From Perkinsus olseni (taxonomy: Eukaryota > Perkinsozoa > Perkinsida > Perkinsidae), in NCBI GenBank assembly GCA_013115135.1, contig JABANP010000086.1:91176-155175 (forward strand): a DNA stretch of 64,000 nucleotides. The letters run 5' to 3'. This document shows, in pieces, positions 50,344 through 61,298 of the stretch. Under the pieces are notes generated by a model that made no database searches, was not told the origin of the DNA, and worked only from the letters and a program-made list of their open reading frames with translations. The translations under genes and the position numbers were made by a program. Position 1 is the first letter of the stretch, and every line of letters begins with the position of its first letter.

Positions 50344-50840
50344 TCAGCCGTCTTCGAAATGCCCTCGGGGGAGAGAGAGGGAGCGCCTCCGTCCATGGGT
50401 GAGGAATCCAAGTGAACTGTTTCCCGTTGTGTTGCTAACCTTGACGACTGGCGAGCCGACGAGTTCCCTCGGTGGTAGTAGCTCTCCCGTTACATTGTCT
50501 CCTGACCAGAGTGCGATATGACCGGGTAAACTACGCCACTTCCCGATCGAATAAAATCTTTTTTCTGCTGATTCAAAAGGGCATGAAAAACGGAATTCTG
50601 TCATGAAAAAGTGTTCATCCACTTTGAGTGCTTTGGCAAATTTAAAGAACTCGGGCCGCGCTAATTGAGTCTTACTGCACATGCCATCAAATCAAGTTGG
50701 ATCATGAATTCAGATTCGGTGACGAAGCGAAGTCGGTTTGACAATTCTTCAGGCTCGGTGACACTCGCTGAAGTGCTATCAAAATCGTTCAAATTGGCCG
50801 GAGAAGATTTTATCGGTGTAGAAGGAAGTTCGGCACTCAT
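50344..50840 (-). CDS. Hypothetical protein
   Basis: Two overlapping frames look protein-like. One starts at ATG 50840 (MSAELPSTPIKSSPANLND, then TESEFMIQLDLM). The second, from about 50682, reads PEFFKFAKALKVDEHFFMTE and ends near 50344. They join through a short intron or a one-base shift near 50.68 kb. I do not recognise the family. The divergent gene at 51004 starts about 160 nt away, so a shared promoter is likely. Confidence 0.4.
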
Positions 50841-51003
50841 ATTGTGTGCCCTTCCTGGCTTTCGACAAATCCAACATCAAAATTTGATGAGAAGTAGCGG
50901 GCCGCCCTCCGATCGGGCTAATGGGTTTGGTTGCTGATTCGACGAAGTGAAGGGTGGATGATAATGTTGGTGTATTGGCATCAAGAGCAGTAGGTTTTTC
51001 TTA

Positions 51004-52541
51004 ATGCTCCAGCCGCGGTCGCTCCTCCGCCTCCAGTCGACCAGCAGGCTCCTCATCTCCGCCTCCCGAAGCTGCATCTCAGCTCCTCTTCGCTGCACGC
51101 CACGGCGGTTCTGCACGGGGCCTGTTGCTAAAACTGAGGAAACGAAGCAGCAGAAGCAGCAGCAGCCTGAGAGCAAATGGAGGGGCCCTCTGGCATTTGG
51201 TAGTACAATGGGATACTTGGAGGCGTCACGCGCCGCGAAATTCGGTGGTACCATCATCAGGTGCTGCCCTGGGGTTGGGCCTTGTGGGCCTGATAGCGTA
51301 CGATCCGGGAGTGCTGGACCAGATTAAAAAGGCTATGTCCAACGAGCACTTGGAGAACTCAGGAGACAAGGCCTTTTACTACGTTAGAGAAGAGGGACCG
51401 AGATGAGCTCAAATTTGTGGGGAAAATGATACCGAAAATGGAAGAAGATCAGTTCGATAATACTGATAATATCATCTTAGTGGTACTATCAGAACCTTGC
51501 ACAAGCGCTCCCATTACACCGTCTTTTAGACGTTCAATAGCGAGCAACAGCGGAGAGAAAATCTCTTGCAGCTCGGCAGCTTCATTCGAGATCTACGGGA
51601 TACAGCGCTCGCTAATAGAGTGGCTGAGAAGACCAGCAATCTCGAAAATGTACAACGGTCTCACCGGGGTTCGAACCGGGGTCCTCGACGTATCCCTGTT
51701 GTAGACACACTTCTACTACGCTGTGGCTCCAGGGGCATCACCAGATGATAAGTTGGATTTCATCTTGTACAAGGGGCAGAGGCGGCAGAAGGTGCAGCTG
51801 AGCGGAGAGGGGAGGGAGGCCTCCCAGAAGGTGGTGGACGAAATGGAGAAGTACTGCGGCGGAGCGAAGCGACTGGGGAACGTCGGATAGGGCGTCTCTG
51901 CAGGTTTTTCCAGCCTATGAGTCGGCCGTTGGACGAGCTACCGAAGTTCCCCGAGGAATCTCCCGTAGAGGAGGTCAGCGCTCTCAATTTTAACGATAGA
52001 GTTATTGCAGCCGCAAGACCGGACATGGCAGTTCTATTACAAATGTGATAACGGGATCATGTTCCACAACTCGACCTATTCTGTATCTAGCAGGCGTGGA
52101 CCTTGGATATGTCAGGTATGAGGATTCGTGTTTCCTCTGCTTCCTCATGCGGCCTTTTGTAAACCAACTAGAAGACACCTTCCGACGTGCTCATCTCCCC
52201 ATCACAATAAAACGCCTCAACATCGAGAAGAACGATTTCCCTCTCGGGTAGTGCCTTCCCTCGTCAAGTATACCCTCACCCATCCACCTGTCAGATGTCC
52301 CGTCGCACGAGGCACCCCGACCTTCGTTCTCTATCGCGGTTATTCTCCCAAACCCGAGAAACTAGTAATCATCAGCCTCACTTCCAGAAGGTCATAACTG
52401 ACTTGTCAGGCCGAGTTCCGCCCGAGAGACATTGTGGATCGGATACGGACAGACCTCTTGCATGAGCACCCCGGCATAACGCTATCGGAGCATTTACTAC
52501 GGAAATGGGAGGGCATGGTGAACCAGGTGTCCCAACGGTAA
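51004..52541 (+). CDS. Membrane-anchored thioredoxin-like protein, probably mitochondrial
   Basis: The start is ATG 51004. The first 40 residues are Arg/Ser/Leu-rich without acids, like a mitochondrial presequence. A membrane helix follows (FGAALGLGLVGLIAYDPG). After a charged middle part comes a thioredoxin fold: DMAVLLQMYED, a CFLC redox motif, PFVNQLEDTFRRAHLPI, and the cis-proline strand RGTPTFVLYRG. A C-terminal helix (AEFRPRDIVDRIRTDLL) precedes TAA 52539-52541. Introns: 51200-51260 (with CGCGCCGCGAAATT), 51650-51704 (tRNA T-arm module), 51851-51903 (with GCGGAGCGAAGC), one near 52047-52112, and one near 52249-52294. One surplus base near 51402 (GGACCGAGATGAG) must be removed to keep ..EEGRDELKFVGK.. 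in frame. Likely a disulfide or redox role in the organelle; the family is not named. Confidence 0.65.
51665..51690 (+). repeat. tRNA T-arm-like module 9 (sense in thioredoxin-gene intron 51650-51704)
   Basis: CGGGG, loop TTCGAAC, CGGGG, 7 nt TCCTCGA. There is no T-run at the expected place. GGTTCGAACC is itself palindromic. Confidence 0.55.
51851..51903 (+). repeat. Intron module GCGGAGCGAAGC (thioredoxin-gene intron)
   Basis: This 53-nt intron contains the exact 12-mer GCGGAGCGAAGC at about 51858. Exact copies also lie in three introns of PAP2_C copy A (about 60774, 61065 in reverse, 61395). Confidence 0.7.
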
Positions 52542-52565
52542 CAGCGGCCTGAGCCTTCCCGATCG

Positions 52566-53089
52566 ATGGGACGCTTGGTGCTGCTCAGGTTCCAACTCCT
52601 ATCGCAGTTGATAATGTGGAATACTGAGCTGGAAAAATCACAGATGGTCCTGGCGGGTGTCAGCAGCTCCGCTCCGGAGGCGGTGAGCACACTTCCCTTC
52701 ACACCGGGAGCTCGTCAGTTCCCTTGTAATCGGTCAGGTGAGGGCGATGGGCAAGTACTTAGTGATGGCTAGCTCGGGTGACGATAAGGAACTCTTCACC
52801 ACAGTGGTAAGCGCCGTTGTGATGTGCCGAAGGAAGGGAGGGATCCGTCAGGTTTCCGAGATCATGTCGGCGGATATGAAACGAACGGATCTCTTGGATG
52901 AGAATATCAAATACTTGAACAAGGAAGTAATGCTGGCACAGCGAAAACGGGTTTTTGCCGGTGTGATTCTGCCCGTTGGAACAGGTGATGAATGCTGAGA
53001 TGGACGCACTTGTGATGGCCGAAATGATGGCAGAGAACGTTGTTCAGCTTGAAGAGGAGAAAGGAGAGGCTTCCGAGCGCATTGCCTAG
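52566..53089 (+). CDS. Hypothetical helical protein
   Basis: The start is ATG 52566, 24 nt after the preceding stop, which is too close for an independent promoter but compatible with trans-splicing or an extra exon of the gene before. One intron lies at about 52684-52740. The protein is all-helical, with SAVVMCRRKGGIRQVSEIM and KYLNKEVMLAQRKRV. Near 52980 the frame needs one base removed (GTTGGAACAG) to continue into EQVMNAEMDALVMAEMM and the stop at 53087-53089; without it the protein ends at 53000. No family is recognised. Confidence 0.42.
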
Positions 53090-53631
53090 TGTTTCTGTGA
53101 TAAGCATCTCGCGTTGTTAGTGTAACACAACAAGATATTTCTGAACTTTGTCTTGAAATCCTTTTACGTATTACGTGTATTTTCAATGAAAATTCGATAA
53201 TGATCAACAACTGTTATGGACAGACGACTTGAAGGAAAATATTATCATCGGAATCAGAAAGACGAATGCTGTAGCACCGGCCACTGGCCGCATTTGTAGA
53301 ATTGCGAACCACGAAGTATTGTCGAGCAGCAAGAAGGCAGTTCAAACCATCACTGCGCTGCCAGGGGTAGTGGTCACCATAGGGGGTGGCATGGCCTCTC
53401 TTGGAGCTCCCTTCCTACGACTCTAACAAGGAGCAACGCATGTTAACAAGATGGCGCATTCACAGCTCACCATAGCTTCCGCATGTTTGATGGCTTCATA
53501 GAAGTCCTGCAGATGCAAGAGCTGAGCGTAGGTTATTGGGAGAGAATCCGACTCACTCACATGCAACGACGTGGACGACCTATGATTCGAAGGACGGAAG
53601 TTTTTGGAGAAGTATCCCTACGTGGATCACC
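53090..53631. other. Convergent intergenic region
   Basis: This lies between the 3' ends of a plus-strand and a minus-strand gene. It is relatively AT-rich at 53.10-53.25 kb. No protein-like frame or RNA gene is recognised. A plus ORF at 53229-53426 lacks any supporting feature. Confidence 0.4.
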
Positions 53632-55112
53632 CTACACTTTTCTTGCCGCTTCAGCCCAATAGTCGGTCTCCAGGTGGTCCCCATGAGGGGTAGCGATCGC
53701 TGCACCGTTCTCCTCGCCGGCGGTGTACGTCCCACCCGGCGACAATTGTGCATGCGGTATGAACTCGGGAGCATCTTTGGACAGCTTGCGGGTGAACTGA
53801 AGAGGCTCTGGCATCTTACCCGAACCTTTACGGCTAGCCTGAAGCAGCAAACTCGACGAGGAGAGGGCTTGGAGGGCACCCCATAGCTCGCTATTCGCCC
53901 CGGTTGTCATCCGTTCCGGGCCCCATACCTTGGCTGCCTTCCCATGTGGTGACATCTCCAATGGAATGACGCTGATCTTTCTCTTCTCTGGTTCGCCATT
54001 TGTTTTCTCTACTTTCTTGGCCGGCTTCTTCTGTTCCTTGGAGTCAGCAGCGGTTTGAGTGGTTTCGCGGGGGGCGGCTATCTTGCCCCTAAAAAAGGAC
54101 ACGCATCAGCCGCGCAGGTCGTCGAATGAAGGTCCACCCGGCCAACTTTTGTCAGTGTCCCAGTATCAGATGCACGGTTGCACGCGTGCGCAAACGGAGA
54201 CGTTCATCCGTGCGACTCCCGATTACGCTGCAATAAGCTTTTCAAGCGCCTTTGGTCCTCCAGGGAAGTGGTGATACTTAGTAACTGAAAGTTCCATGGA
54301 GAGGCTGCTATGAGAAGCAGAGAATAACAGCTGCGGGATTCGAACCCGCGCCCTTTCGGACTAGCGCCTGAAGCTAGCGCCTTAGACCGCTCGGCCAAAC
54401 TGTCGCTGAAATTTACGCATATAACTCACCTTGGACGTTGGTTGGAATGAACTTTCCGCCCTTCAGAGAAAGCTCGAAGGTAACTTCATCGTCAGCCGTC
54501 GGGTACCTCGAAGATTGGATCAATTGACGATGTAACTGTGCCGGGTGAAACACCGCCACCCCGGCGCCTGTCCCGAATTTACCAAAACTCTTTCCCTCCA
54601 GAATCTTTGAAAGAATCCTTGTTGACTTCCAAGTCACCCTTCACCTCGGAAGAGGTTATCATGCCCCGACCCCGCTTGACCCAGAACCTTTTAAATCCGA
54701 CCTTCCGCCAAGCACCATCATCGTCGTTTCCGCCACAACGTGAAACGAGACCGTCCGCCCTACTCCATCCTCACCATTGGATCCATCCGGTGTATCGAGA
54801 AGGTCCTTCGGTCTTGGACGGAGCGCTGCTTTCCGGAGACTTTTCAGCTGTCGGAAGATCAGCAGTGGCGGCAGGTTTGGTGCTTGCATCCTGCTTGACG
54901 TCGCTGGTCTTGCCTTTGGTCGAACTACCAGTTGCCGCCTTCACGTCACTCTTTTCCGTCGATTCCTCCGTTGCTTTTTCCTTCTTTGATGCAGTAGGAG
55001 AGTTCGCAGCAGTAGTAGGAGCCGTGATACCCTCCTGGTCTGCTTTCTTCGTCACCTTCTCCCCAGCCTTGGTGGCGTTGGTCACGCGTTTGCGTGTCTT
55101 TGGTGTCGGCAT
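53632..55112 (-). CDS. Cold-shock-domain protein with PAM2-like motif
   Basis: The start is ATG 55112 (MPTPKTRKRVTNATKAGEK). About 110 residues of Lys/Ser/Thr/Ala-rich, low-complexity sequence precede a cold-shock-like OB fold: RFWVKRGRGMITSSEVKGD, AVFHPAQLHRQLIQSS (second RNA-binding strand) and DDEVTFELSLKGGKFIPTNV. Between the first two, one T of a TTTT run near 54.58 kb must be dropped to keep frame. After an intron at 54089-54429 (341 nt, unusually long, containing a tRNA gene) comes a C-terminal region with KLSKDAPEFIPHAQL, which matches the (L/N)-x-x-x-A-x-E-F-x-P pattern of PAM2 motifs that bind the MLLE domain of poly(A)-binding protein. The stop is at 53632. It is probably an mRNP protein in translation or mRNA stability. 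Confidence 0.6.
54325..54404 (-). tRNA. trnL(CAG): tRNA-Leu(CAG), inside an intron
   Basis: A full class-II tRNA fold is visible. The acceptor is 7 bp (GACAGTT with AGCTGTT, two G-T pairs). The A box is TGGCCGAGCGG. The anticodon stem is CTAGC/GCTAG with loop TTCAGGC and anticodon CAG. The variable arm is extended, and the T-arm is GCGGG-TTCGAAT-CCCGC with a perfect B box. The discriminator is A. It lies within, and on the same strand as, the 54089-54429 intron of the cold-shock gene. A strong T-run is not immediately downstream (TTCTCT). Confidence 0.92.
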
Positions 55113-55580
55113 TCTACCCAGTTCCAACAACTAGTGCCCCCAATCCGACCCGACAACCCTCGATTGACCCACTCAAACTCATCCCGATGGCATCCGTAGT
55201 CGTATCAGTCCACACTCGCATGACCAAATTTCATAGAAAATTGGAGTCGGCCTTTAGCTTCATCAACCTCCGAGTCCTGCGCGGTAGAAGTCTGTAAGAG
55301 TTGCAAGACGCGGAAACTACGGGAGCCGCTGCATCTCCGTGACTACCTGCGAGGCCTCCAGACGATCTTCCTTGGTGAGCAAGGGCTTGTATAGCTCAAT
55401 AGCGCCCGCATGAGCCGACTCATCCTCTCCTTCCTCAGAGAAAATATACCTGTTGGAATATGACTTTGTCATGGTGACCCGGGCAAGGTTGAATCGTCAG
55501 CAACGCAACTCCCTATTCTACTACTGTAATCGTAGTTTGAGAACTCTGCAACCCCGTGAAGGCGGCCCTCGAGAATGGCC

Positions 55581-56868
55581 TTACTTCCACACAGTATAAC
55601 CAGCCGAAGCTGCCAAGCTTACAGCCGCTACCCCGATGGATCCGCCCGTCATCACGGCTGCCGCAGTGCCTGAGAACCGCAGTGCTCATTCTATAGCCGA
55701 TCGGGAAGCTCACCAGAGGCGACCGTGGCTGCAGCACCGCAGCCGACTGTACAGGCTCCCGCTGCTGCCGACAAGAGAAGCTCTGCCATCAACGTGATAC
55801 CAAGAATACCAAACTCCATCAGAGTTCCCCAATAACTCAATAGTGACGAGAGTAAGCCACAAGGACAACAACGGACAGAACATGGCGACAACAAGCACAC
55901 TGTCTGTGAGGGGGGTTGACGGGACTGAATGCCGCCTCAGCCAGGACCAGTATGAGACTCACACTTCCACAGACCACCGTGATTATTCCTAGCATATCCA
56001 TGGTACTGATGCCTGAGAGACCTGGACTGCCCCGCAGCCTTACCGCTAACGCTCCACTACCTTTTATACTCATCGAAGATGAACCCATGCCTCTCAAATA
56101 CCGCAGGCCTGCCAGGAGTTGATGCGCCGTCATTGGGAGGCGCCGCCTCTGGAACGTTCGCGACCTCCTCAGAAGGCTTCGGGCCAGCAGCAGCGTGCAG
56201 CCCCACTAAAGAAACACTATTCTCGAGAACGGCAATCCTCTCCTCATCACCTCGACGACTGAATGGCGGGTCCTCCGATCGGTCCACACCCTTCCACTGG
56301 CCAGTACGCATGTCGATGGAAGCACTCCAAGGGAGCATCTCCTCAAGCTTTGAAGGGTCACTGAACTCCAACTCACCACCCTACAGACACTCGCCCCTAC
56401 CAATCGAAGCCTCCTGTTTGCTCTTTTCGCGCCGAACTTGAGATCGAAGCCTCTGCCAGCTCCCGCCCTACTCGGCATGACGCCTCCGCTGGTACTTTCG
56501 AGCCATCAGACTTCGAGCGTCCCCCAAAGTGGACGAAGGCCTCGTTGGGACGCGTCGAAGAGAAGTTCCACACCTCATCGCTCTGCAACAGGATGCCTAG
56601 TGACCATCCTCTGCCAAGCTGGTGCGAGGAATTTCTCCGCGTTATTACATTTGCTCTGCCTATGACCAGCGAGGTTGAATTTATATGTCCGTCGGCTGAT
56701 GTCCCGCCAGAGGGGCATGCGACGTGTGGAACAGTGTTATGAGTGTTCAGCTTGCCGCCTCGAAACCTACAGGGTGAACAGTACACAACGTCCATTGTGC
56801 ACGAATAGAGAAAGATACCGCTTTAATTCATCAACATTTAATTGGAAATATTCACTTGCGTTCAACAT
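55581..56868 (-). CDS. Hypothetical multi-span membrane protein
   Basis: The proposed start is ATG 56868 (MLNASEYFQLNVDELKRYLS). The middle exons are soluble and charged (WSLGILLQSDEVWNFSS, LPWSASIDMRTGQWKGVD). A 40-nt intron (GTAGGGGCGAG..GAGTTCAG) joins the frames before DPSKLEEML. The C-terminal part is hydrophobic: MLGIITVVCGSVSLILVLAE, FCPLLSLWLTLVTIELLG, then a Gly/Ala-rich helix pair (MTGGSIGVAAVSLAASAGYT) ending at TAA 55581. Between the first two helices the joining is unclear; one short intron or one-base shift is needed. The family is not recognised. Confidence 0.45.
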
Positions 56869-57844
56869 GATGATCCGAAGGGCCCAGAGAGCACGCAGAC
56901 TTTCCGGAGACCCGCACTCAGATACGCAAGCTTGCAACACTCAAAAAGAGGGCCGACTCGCCTCGATGCAGGAAATGCCCTTGGGGGCCAAAACGGCTAA
57001 CCAAGAGCAGCCCGAGGGTTGTAGTACTAAGTGATGTAGTGTCGGTCGAGGCTGAGTGCCACCACGAGCACCAGCAGCTGCAGCAGCTGTTGCCGTGTGG
57101 CATAGGATTCCAACAGGATTGGAAGCCCGTTCACCGTGTTCTAATCCAGTTTCACGCTACGGGGTTCCATTGCTACAAGATAACCCGCCGATTTACCCAC
57201 GGACACGCCCAAGCCCCGATTTCTCGGGATTTTTCAACTATGATCTGCCCTGCGTCCAACGCTGTAGACGAACAGCGTCACAACCATCGCAGCGCCCATC
57301 GACAGCGCCCTCTCCTCTCAGACAGGGCGATACATCCCCCCGAGCCGAGCCATTACTACCCTTGGTCTAGGAACAAATTGCCGTCCCTGCCGCTGCCGTC
57401 AGCCGAAAGGGAGTTGCTGATGAGACGAATTCCGTACATGCTCAAAGCAAATAAAAAAATCCCACCCAAAAAATGCCAATTGAAAACTCAGCGAGAAGTT
57501 GTTAATAATCCGAAACTCAAGCCCACATCCTTCGGAGGTCGTCCTCGTCGTCATACCGACCGTAGCCGCTCGACTCCTGTATGGCTCGCCAGGACGCTGG
57601 TTCGACATCAGTCGGAGCTTCGGGAAAGTTACAAACCTGCAAGGGAAGGGCCTTGCATCCATAGAAAGGTGATCCTTCTACGATTGTCTAAGTTGAACGG
57701 CTTCGAACGAATGCCATCAAATTTTGACGGCCGAATGAACTCCTTGGTTTGAGTATTGCTAACAACGCTTCGACTCCCGCAATGATGCAACTACGCTGCA
57801 CTCATGACACAGGACTACTTCCCCACGACTTTTGGCGAACGACA
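56869..57844. other. Region without a supported gene
   Basis: The plus strand is open for 237 codons (57039-57752), but the translation is His/Pro/Arg-rich without helices or motifs, so I treat it as a chance frame. The minus strand shows only short frames. It may contain the 5' region of the minus-strand gene ending at 55581 and the 3' UTR of the one ending at 57845. Confidence 0.4.
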
Positions 57845-58582
57845 CTATTTCTTCTCAACGATTCTCGCAATAACGGCCAGATGAATCGACCGAAAGCTTA
57901 CATTCGTCATCAAGAACTCAGCCACGATTCTAGCGAGCGGTAGCTTCTCCACATCAGTCCCTTTCGCGAAGCATAGCAAGCCCGGTATGTCATCATCCAG
58001 TCTCGTGATCAGACCGCCGCCAACTATGCGCTCCTTATCGATCGTGGGCAACTGAAAACGAAGCTCTTCTTCGTATCAGAAGGGGGAGGTAAAGCACACT
58101 CACCCCGAACGTCTCTTGGCTCCTGAAGACCCTCAAGGGCGTGTTCACTTCCAAATCACTGTCGTCCTGTACGTGGCTGCTCATACTCGACACAGCAAGG
58201 ACTTTCGAGAAGCCAGATTTGGCTATCCACCGTGAGAGCGCTTGCCCCAGCAGCCTCTTCCGTCGATACGAACTGCGAAGCTGCAGCACCTACGAGTGAC
58301 AGCCACTCCAGCGCTCTGTAATCTGCTGTTGTGAAGTAACCACACCATGTAATCGGTCCCTTCCTTGCCATAAAGTTCCATGCCGGTGGAAATACTCTTT
58401 CCATCGTCCAACGTCTGTACAAGGGGTTCGATGAACGGGGAAGTGAAGACTCCCGCAGGAGCGAGCTGAAAACAACGAGCGGTTACCCGAGAAAGCCGGC
58501 CGACGTCTCTTACTACCTCCAAGGCCTCAATAAGGTAGTCACATGCAAGGCCTTCTATAGAGGCGAAGCTACCGCAGGACAC
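57845..58582 (-). CDS. Hypothetical protein
   Basis: Protein-like exons read IEPLVQTLDDGKSISTGMEL, then LEWLSLVGAAASQFVSTEEA with LTVDSQIWLLES, then a last exon with LPTIDKERIVGGGLITRLDD, GLLCFAKGTDVEKLPLARIV and a stop at 57845. The first two pieces are offset by one surplus base near 58.35 kb. Intron-like gaps exist at about 58.46-58.51 and 58.11-58.16 kb. No family is recognised and the start is not fixed. The N-terminal exon may lie upstream of 58582. Confidence 0.4.
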
Positions 58583-59160
58583 TATGAGCGTCTTTCCCCT
58601 TCAGGTCTCGAACTCCCTCATCCAAGGGCCAGAAAGTTAAGTCATCGGAAAGGCTCTGCGTCTACAGGCAGTAGAACCTCGCGTTGGGTGTCCTGCATTA
58701 GGATGAAGGTATAATAAACCTACTTAAGAGAGTTCTGCTTTCAGAAAATTCAGAACAGCTCTGAGCCTCACTACGACCCATGACGACAGTGAATTGTAGT
58801 CGAGTGCTGCTGCACACACACTTCGTCCAGTCCAAAGTGAGGCTACCCCAAGACCTCCAGTGTAACCCACTTGAGTACCAAAGTACTCTCTGTTACAGAG
58901 AACAGAATCAGTACGTGTAAGGGCGTTAGTGTATTGTTATCGTGTACATGCCGTGCCACTCCCCGCGGCTATCCTCGAGCGAGCGCTCCACTTTCGTGCC
59001 GATTTCGCAATACGTTTTGGCTCAGGTTCCGCGGCCAATCGACTAAGAATGGCCGCGGGGATATTCAGGATATTCCTCTGACAGAAGACTTTTGTGAGCT
59101 CACTTCAAGATTCGACCTCACTGCAACACCCTCTTAATGCATCGCGAAATATTGTTGCAA

Positions 59161-59462
59161 TCAGAGCCCACTGAACCCCCAGAGTTTTCGTCGCAGAGGA
59201 AAGTTATCTACCACATCAGCAACAATCTGCGCGACATCGGTGGAGTTGCTGTTGGCCACCAAGTAAACACGCAAAACAATTTTGTGGCGCGGCGGTAGCG
59301 CACGCCCCGGTCAACGCAATGAAACAAGAATGATCCTAGTACAAGTTTTGAAGCGGAGAAAAGTAGCGCCAGCGAAGTCAGCCTCAACAACAACGAGGAG
59401 TCCTTATTGTATACCACTGTTATTACTACGCAGCAGTATACTGCTACCCCTACTGTCCGCAT
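59161..59462 (-). CDS. Possible small secreted protein
   Basis: ATG 59462 opens MRTVGVAVYCCVVITVVY, a signal peptide or anchor, followed by a hydrophobic second segment. A 55-nt intron (59249-59303, GTGCGC..AACAG) contains CGCGCCACAAAATT, one of the intron modules recurring in this window. The downstream exon reads either a short Cys-rich end or, in another phase, TDVAQIVADVVDNFPLRRKL with a stop at 59161. The phase does not settle, so the model is weak. Confidence 0.3.
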
Positions 59463-59929
59463 CGCCTCGGCGTAGGGCCCCCACTCAGGGTCAACACAGC
59501 ATCACCATTTCGTTAATAGAAGAGCAATATCGTAATCACAACAGTGTGGGAGTCATTACCAAGGAATAGAGTGATGTTACTGATGATGCTACCCAATAGG
59601 GATAATTCATACCACTCACGTGCCAACGGACGCGAGATTACAGCAAACGGAGCACTGCTGCCGCTGCCTCGCAATAATATTAGAATGCCGAGGCAGCGTG
59701 AGAAATTTTACAAATGGTAGGTCACGGGAGGTTTGCCGGTCGAATATGAAAAACTTTGATGGTAGTGCCAAGACGGACTCTGATGTTAGTCATAATACTT
59801 GTCAACAACGAGGAGAGTAAAATTTGGTACGGCTGGCGTAGTCGCGACCTTCATAAAATCTATTATAGTACGGTTGCCACTCATTTACCTGAAAGACACT
59901 CAAAATAACCAAGACCACCACCGAAGGCT

Positions 59930-61298
59930 TCATCCGCCACCTGTGGGCTGTGGAGATTCGCCTAGTTCCAAGTCCCTGTCTCCAGGAGACGTCCTTGTAC
60001 TGACCGAGGATATCTTCTGATGCTGACTGCTACCACTGCCAGTGCCAGGAGAGGGGGCCGCTGTGTGATACCCTTCGGCAGCACCCTCTTCCTCATCATC
60101 AGAGACTCCCGGCGATGGGATTGACTCATCGTCCAGTCGGAAGTCGTTAGGGACCTGAACATCATCCATACCGTAACTTACCCAACTTTCGGAGACCTAC
60201 GAAGTGAGCGAAGGTGACCCACATGCAAGGCACTGCGTAGGCCGCAACAACCTGGAAAGAGAAAACAATGGCGGTAGCTTTACCAGGGCGTCGAGGGAGA
60301 CCTACCACGTCAACACTATAGTGTGACCGAGAGGCCACGATAAGGAATCCTTGCAAAATAGTAAGCAATAGCAAGAATATCTTCAGATACATGTTACGGC
60401 TGTATCGGACTGAAGCAACAAGAGGATGGTCCCCGGTTCGAACCGCAGATGGGGCATTTCTATTACATATTCCGCATGTGACAATGATCGTGTACATCAT
60501 ATGGCCCGAGAATATGAGGTCACTACAGCCGCCAGATGTGAAGAGCCTAGTGAGGATGACACCCCAGTCTGCTGGTGGATTGAACTCCTCCTCAGCGCAA
60601 TGTTGTGCCGAACCCGGCAGTAACTGACGAGAAGCGTCATGCCATGAAAGAGGGACTTCGATGAACTTACTGTAACCATGAAAGTGATAAGTCGAGCATA
60701 AGTAGCCAAGCTAGCTACAACACCCCACCGCCAGAGCATATTCATGGCGCCTGAAAAAGGCACAAAAATAGGCGGAGCGAAGCAGCAGCGCATCTGAGCA
60801 CTCCTTACGATGAGGAAAGGGAAAGAAGAGAGGTCGCAGTACATAACCCACACCCAAAATCAAGCTCAAGTAGTTTGTAACATCACCAGGAGCCACCTGA
60901 AAATACCGGAGAAAAATGACTACGAACATCACTTACGGAACAGTATTACCGCTGCATCAACGAGGCCAGTGCCGAACCACTCGAAAGGGAAAATCATGGA
61001 TTGGATTGCCTGGTCCCTTATAAGGGCCGTAACTGAGCAAGGAAAATGACAGGCGACCCAGCTTCGCTCCGCTTAGCTTACACTTCATATTTTGCAGCAT
61101 AATAGTAAGCCATATTATGCACCCAATTGTGCACGATAAGTGTCAACACAAACCACAAAATACCCCACCTGAAAAGCAGCCCTTATCCGAATCCCTCCGA
61201 CCCTGACAGACCCACCATGCTCCCTTCTTCAACACGGCCCACTCCAACGGCCAAGCCTCTTTGATGTAATCAATTCTAGCTCGCCAGATCGCCTTCAT
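59930..61298 (-). CDS. Sphingomyelin-synthase-like (PAP2_C) protein, copy A
   Basis: This is an integral membrane phosphotransferase of the sphingomyelin synthase/PAP2_C family. The family moves a phospho-head group onto ceramide; the actual substrate here is unknown. Hallmarks: a C-x-D...SGHM segment before an IIVTCGI helix (the D3 motif with a catalytic His) and SRSHYSVDVV (the D4 motif with His and Asp). Multiple helices are visible, including TILQGFLIVAS and VVAAYAVPCMWVTFAHFVG. The cytosolic tail is acidic and Ser/Pro-rich, with a stop at 59930. Introns: one near 60730-60790 and one at about 61015-61065 each carry the 12-mer GCGGAGCGAAGC or its complement; 60410-60466 carries a tRNA 3'-end-like module. 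One surplus base near 60992 breaks IHDFPFEWFG. The start is the ATG of MKAIWRARIDY; an upstream exon is possible. Confidence 0.72.
60432..60459 (+). repeat. tRNA 3'-end-like module 10 (antisense in PAP2_C copy A intron 60410-60466)
   Basis: CCCGG, loop TTCGAAC, 5 nt, 7 nt ATGGGGC, A, TTTC. It is absent from the homologous intron of the neighbouring paralog. Confidence 0.65.

Noticed and set aside
57039..57752. 237-codon plus-strand open frame
   Set aside because: It is His/Arg/Pro-rich with no motif and no intron in an intron-rich genome, so probably a chance frame. Kept only as a note.
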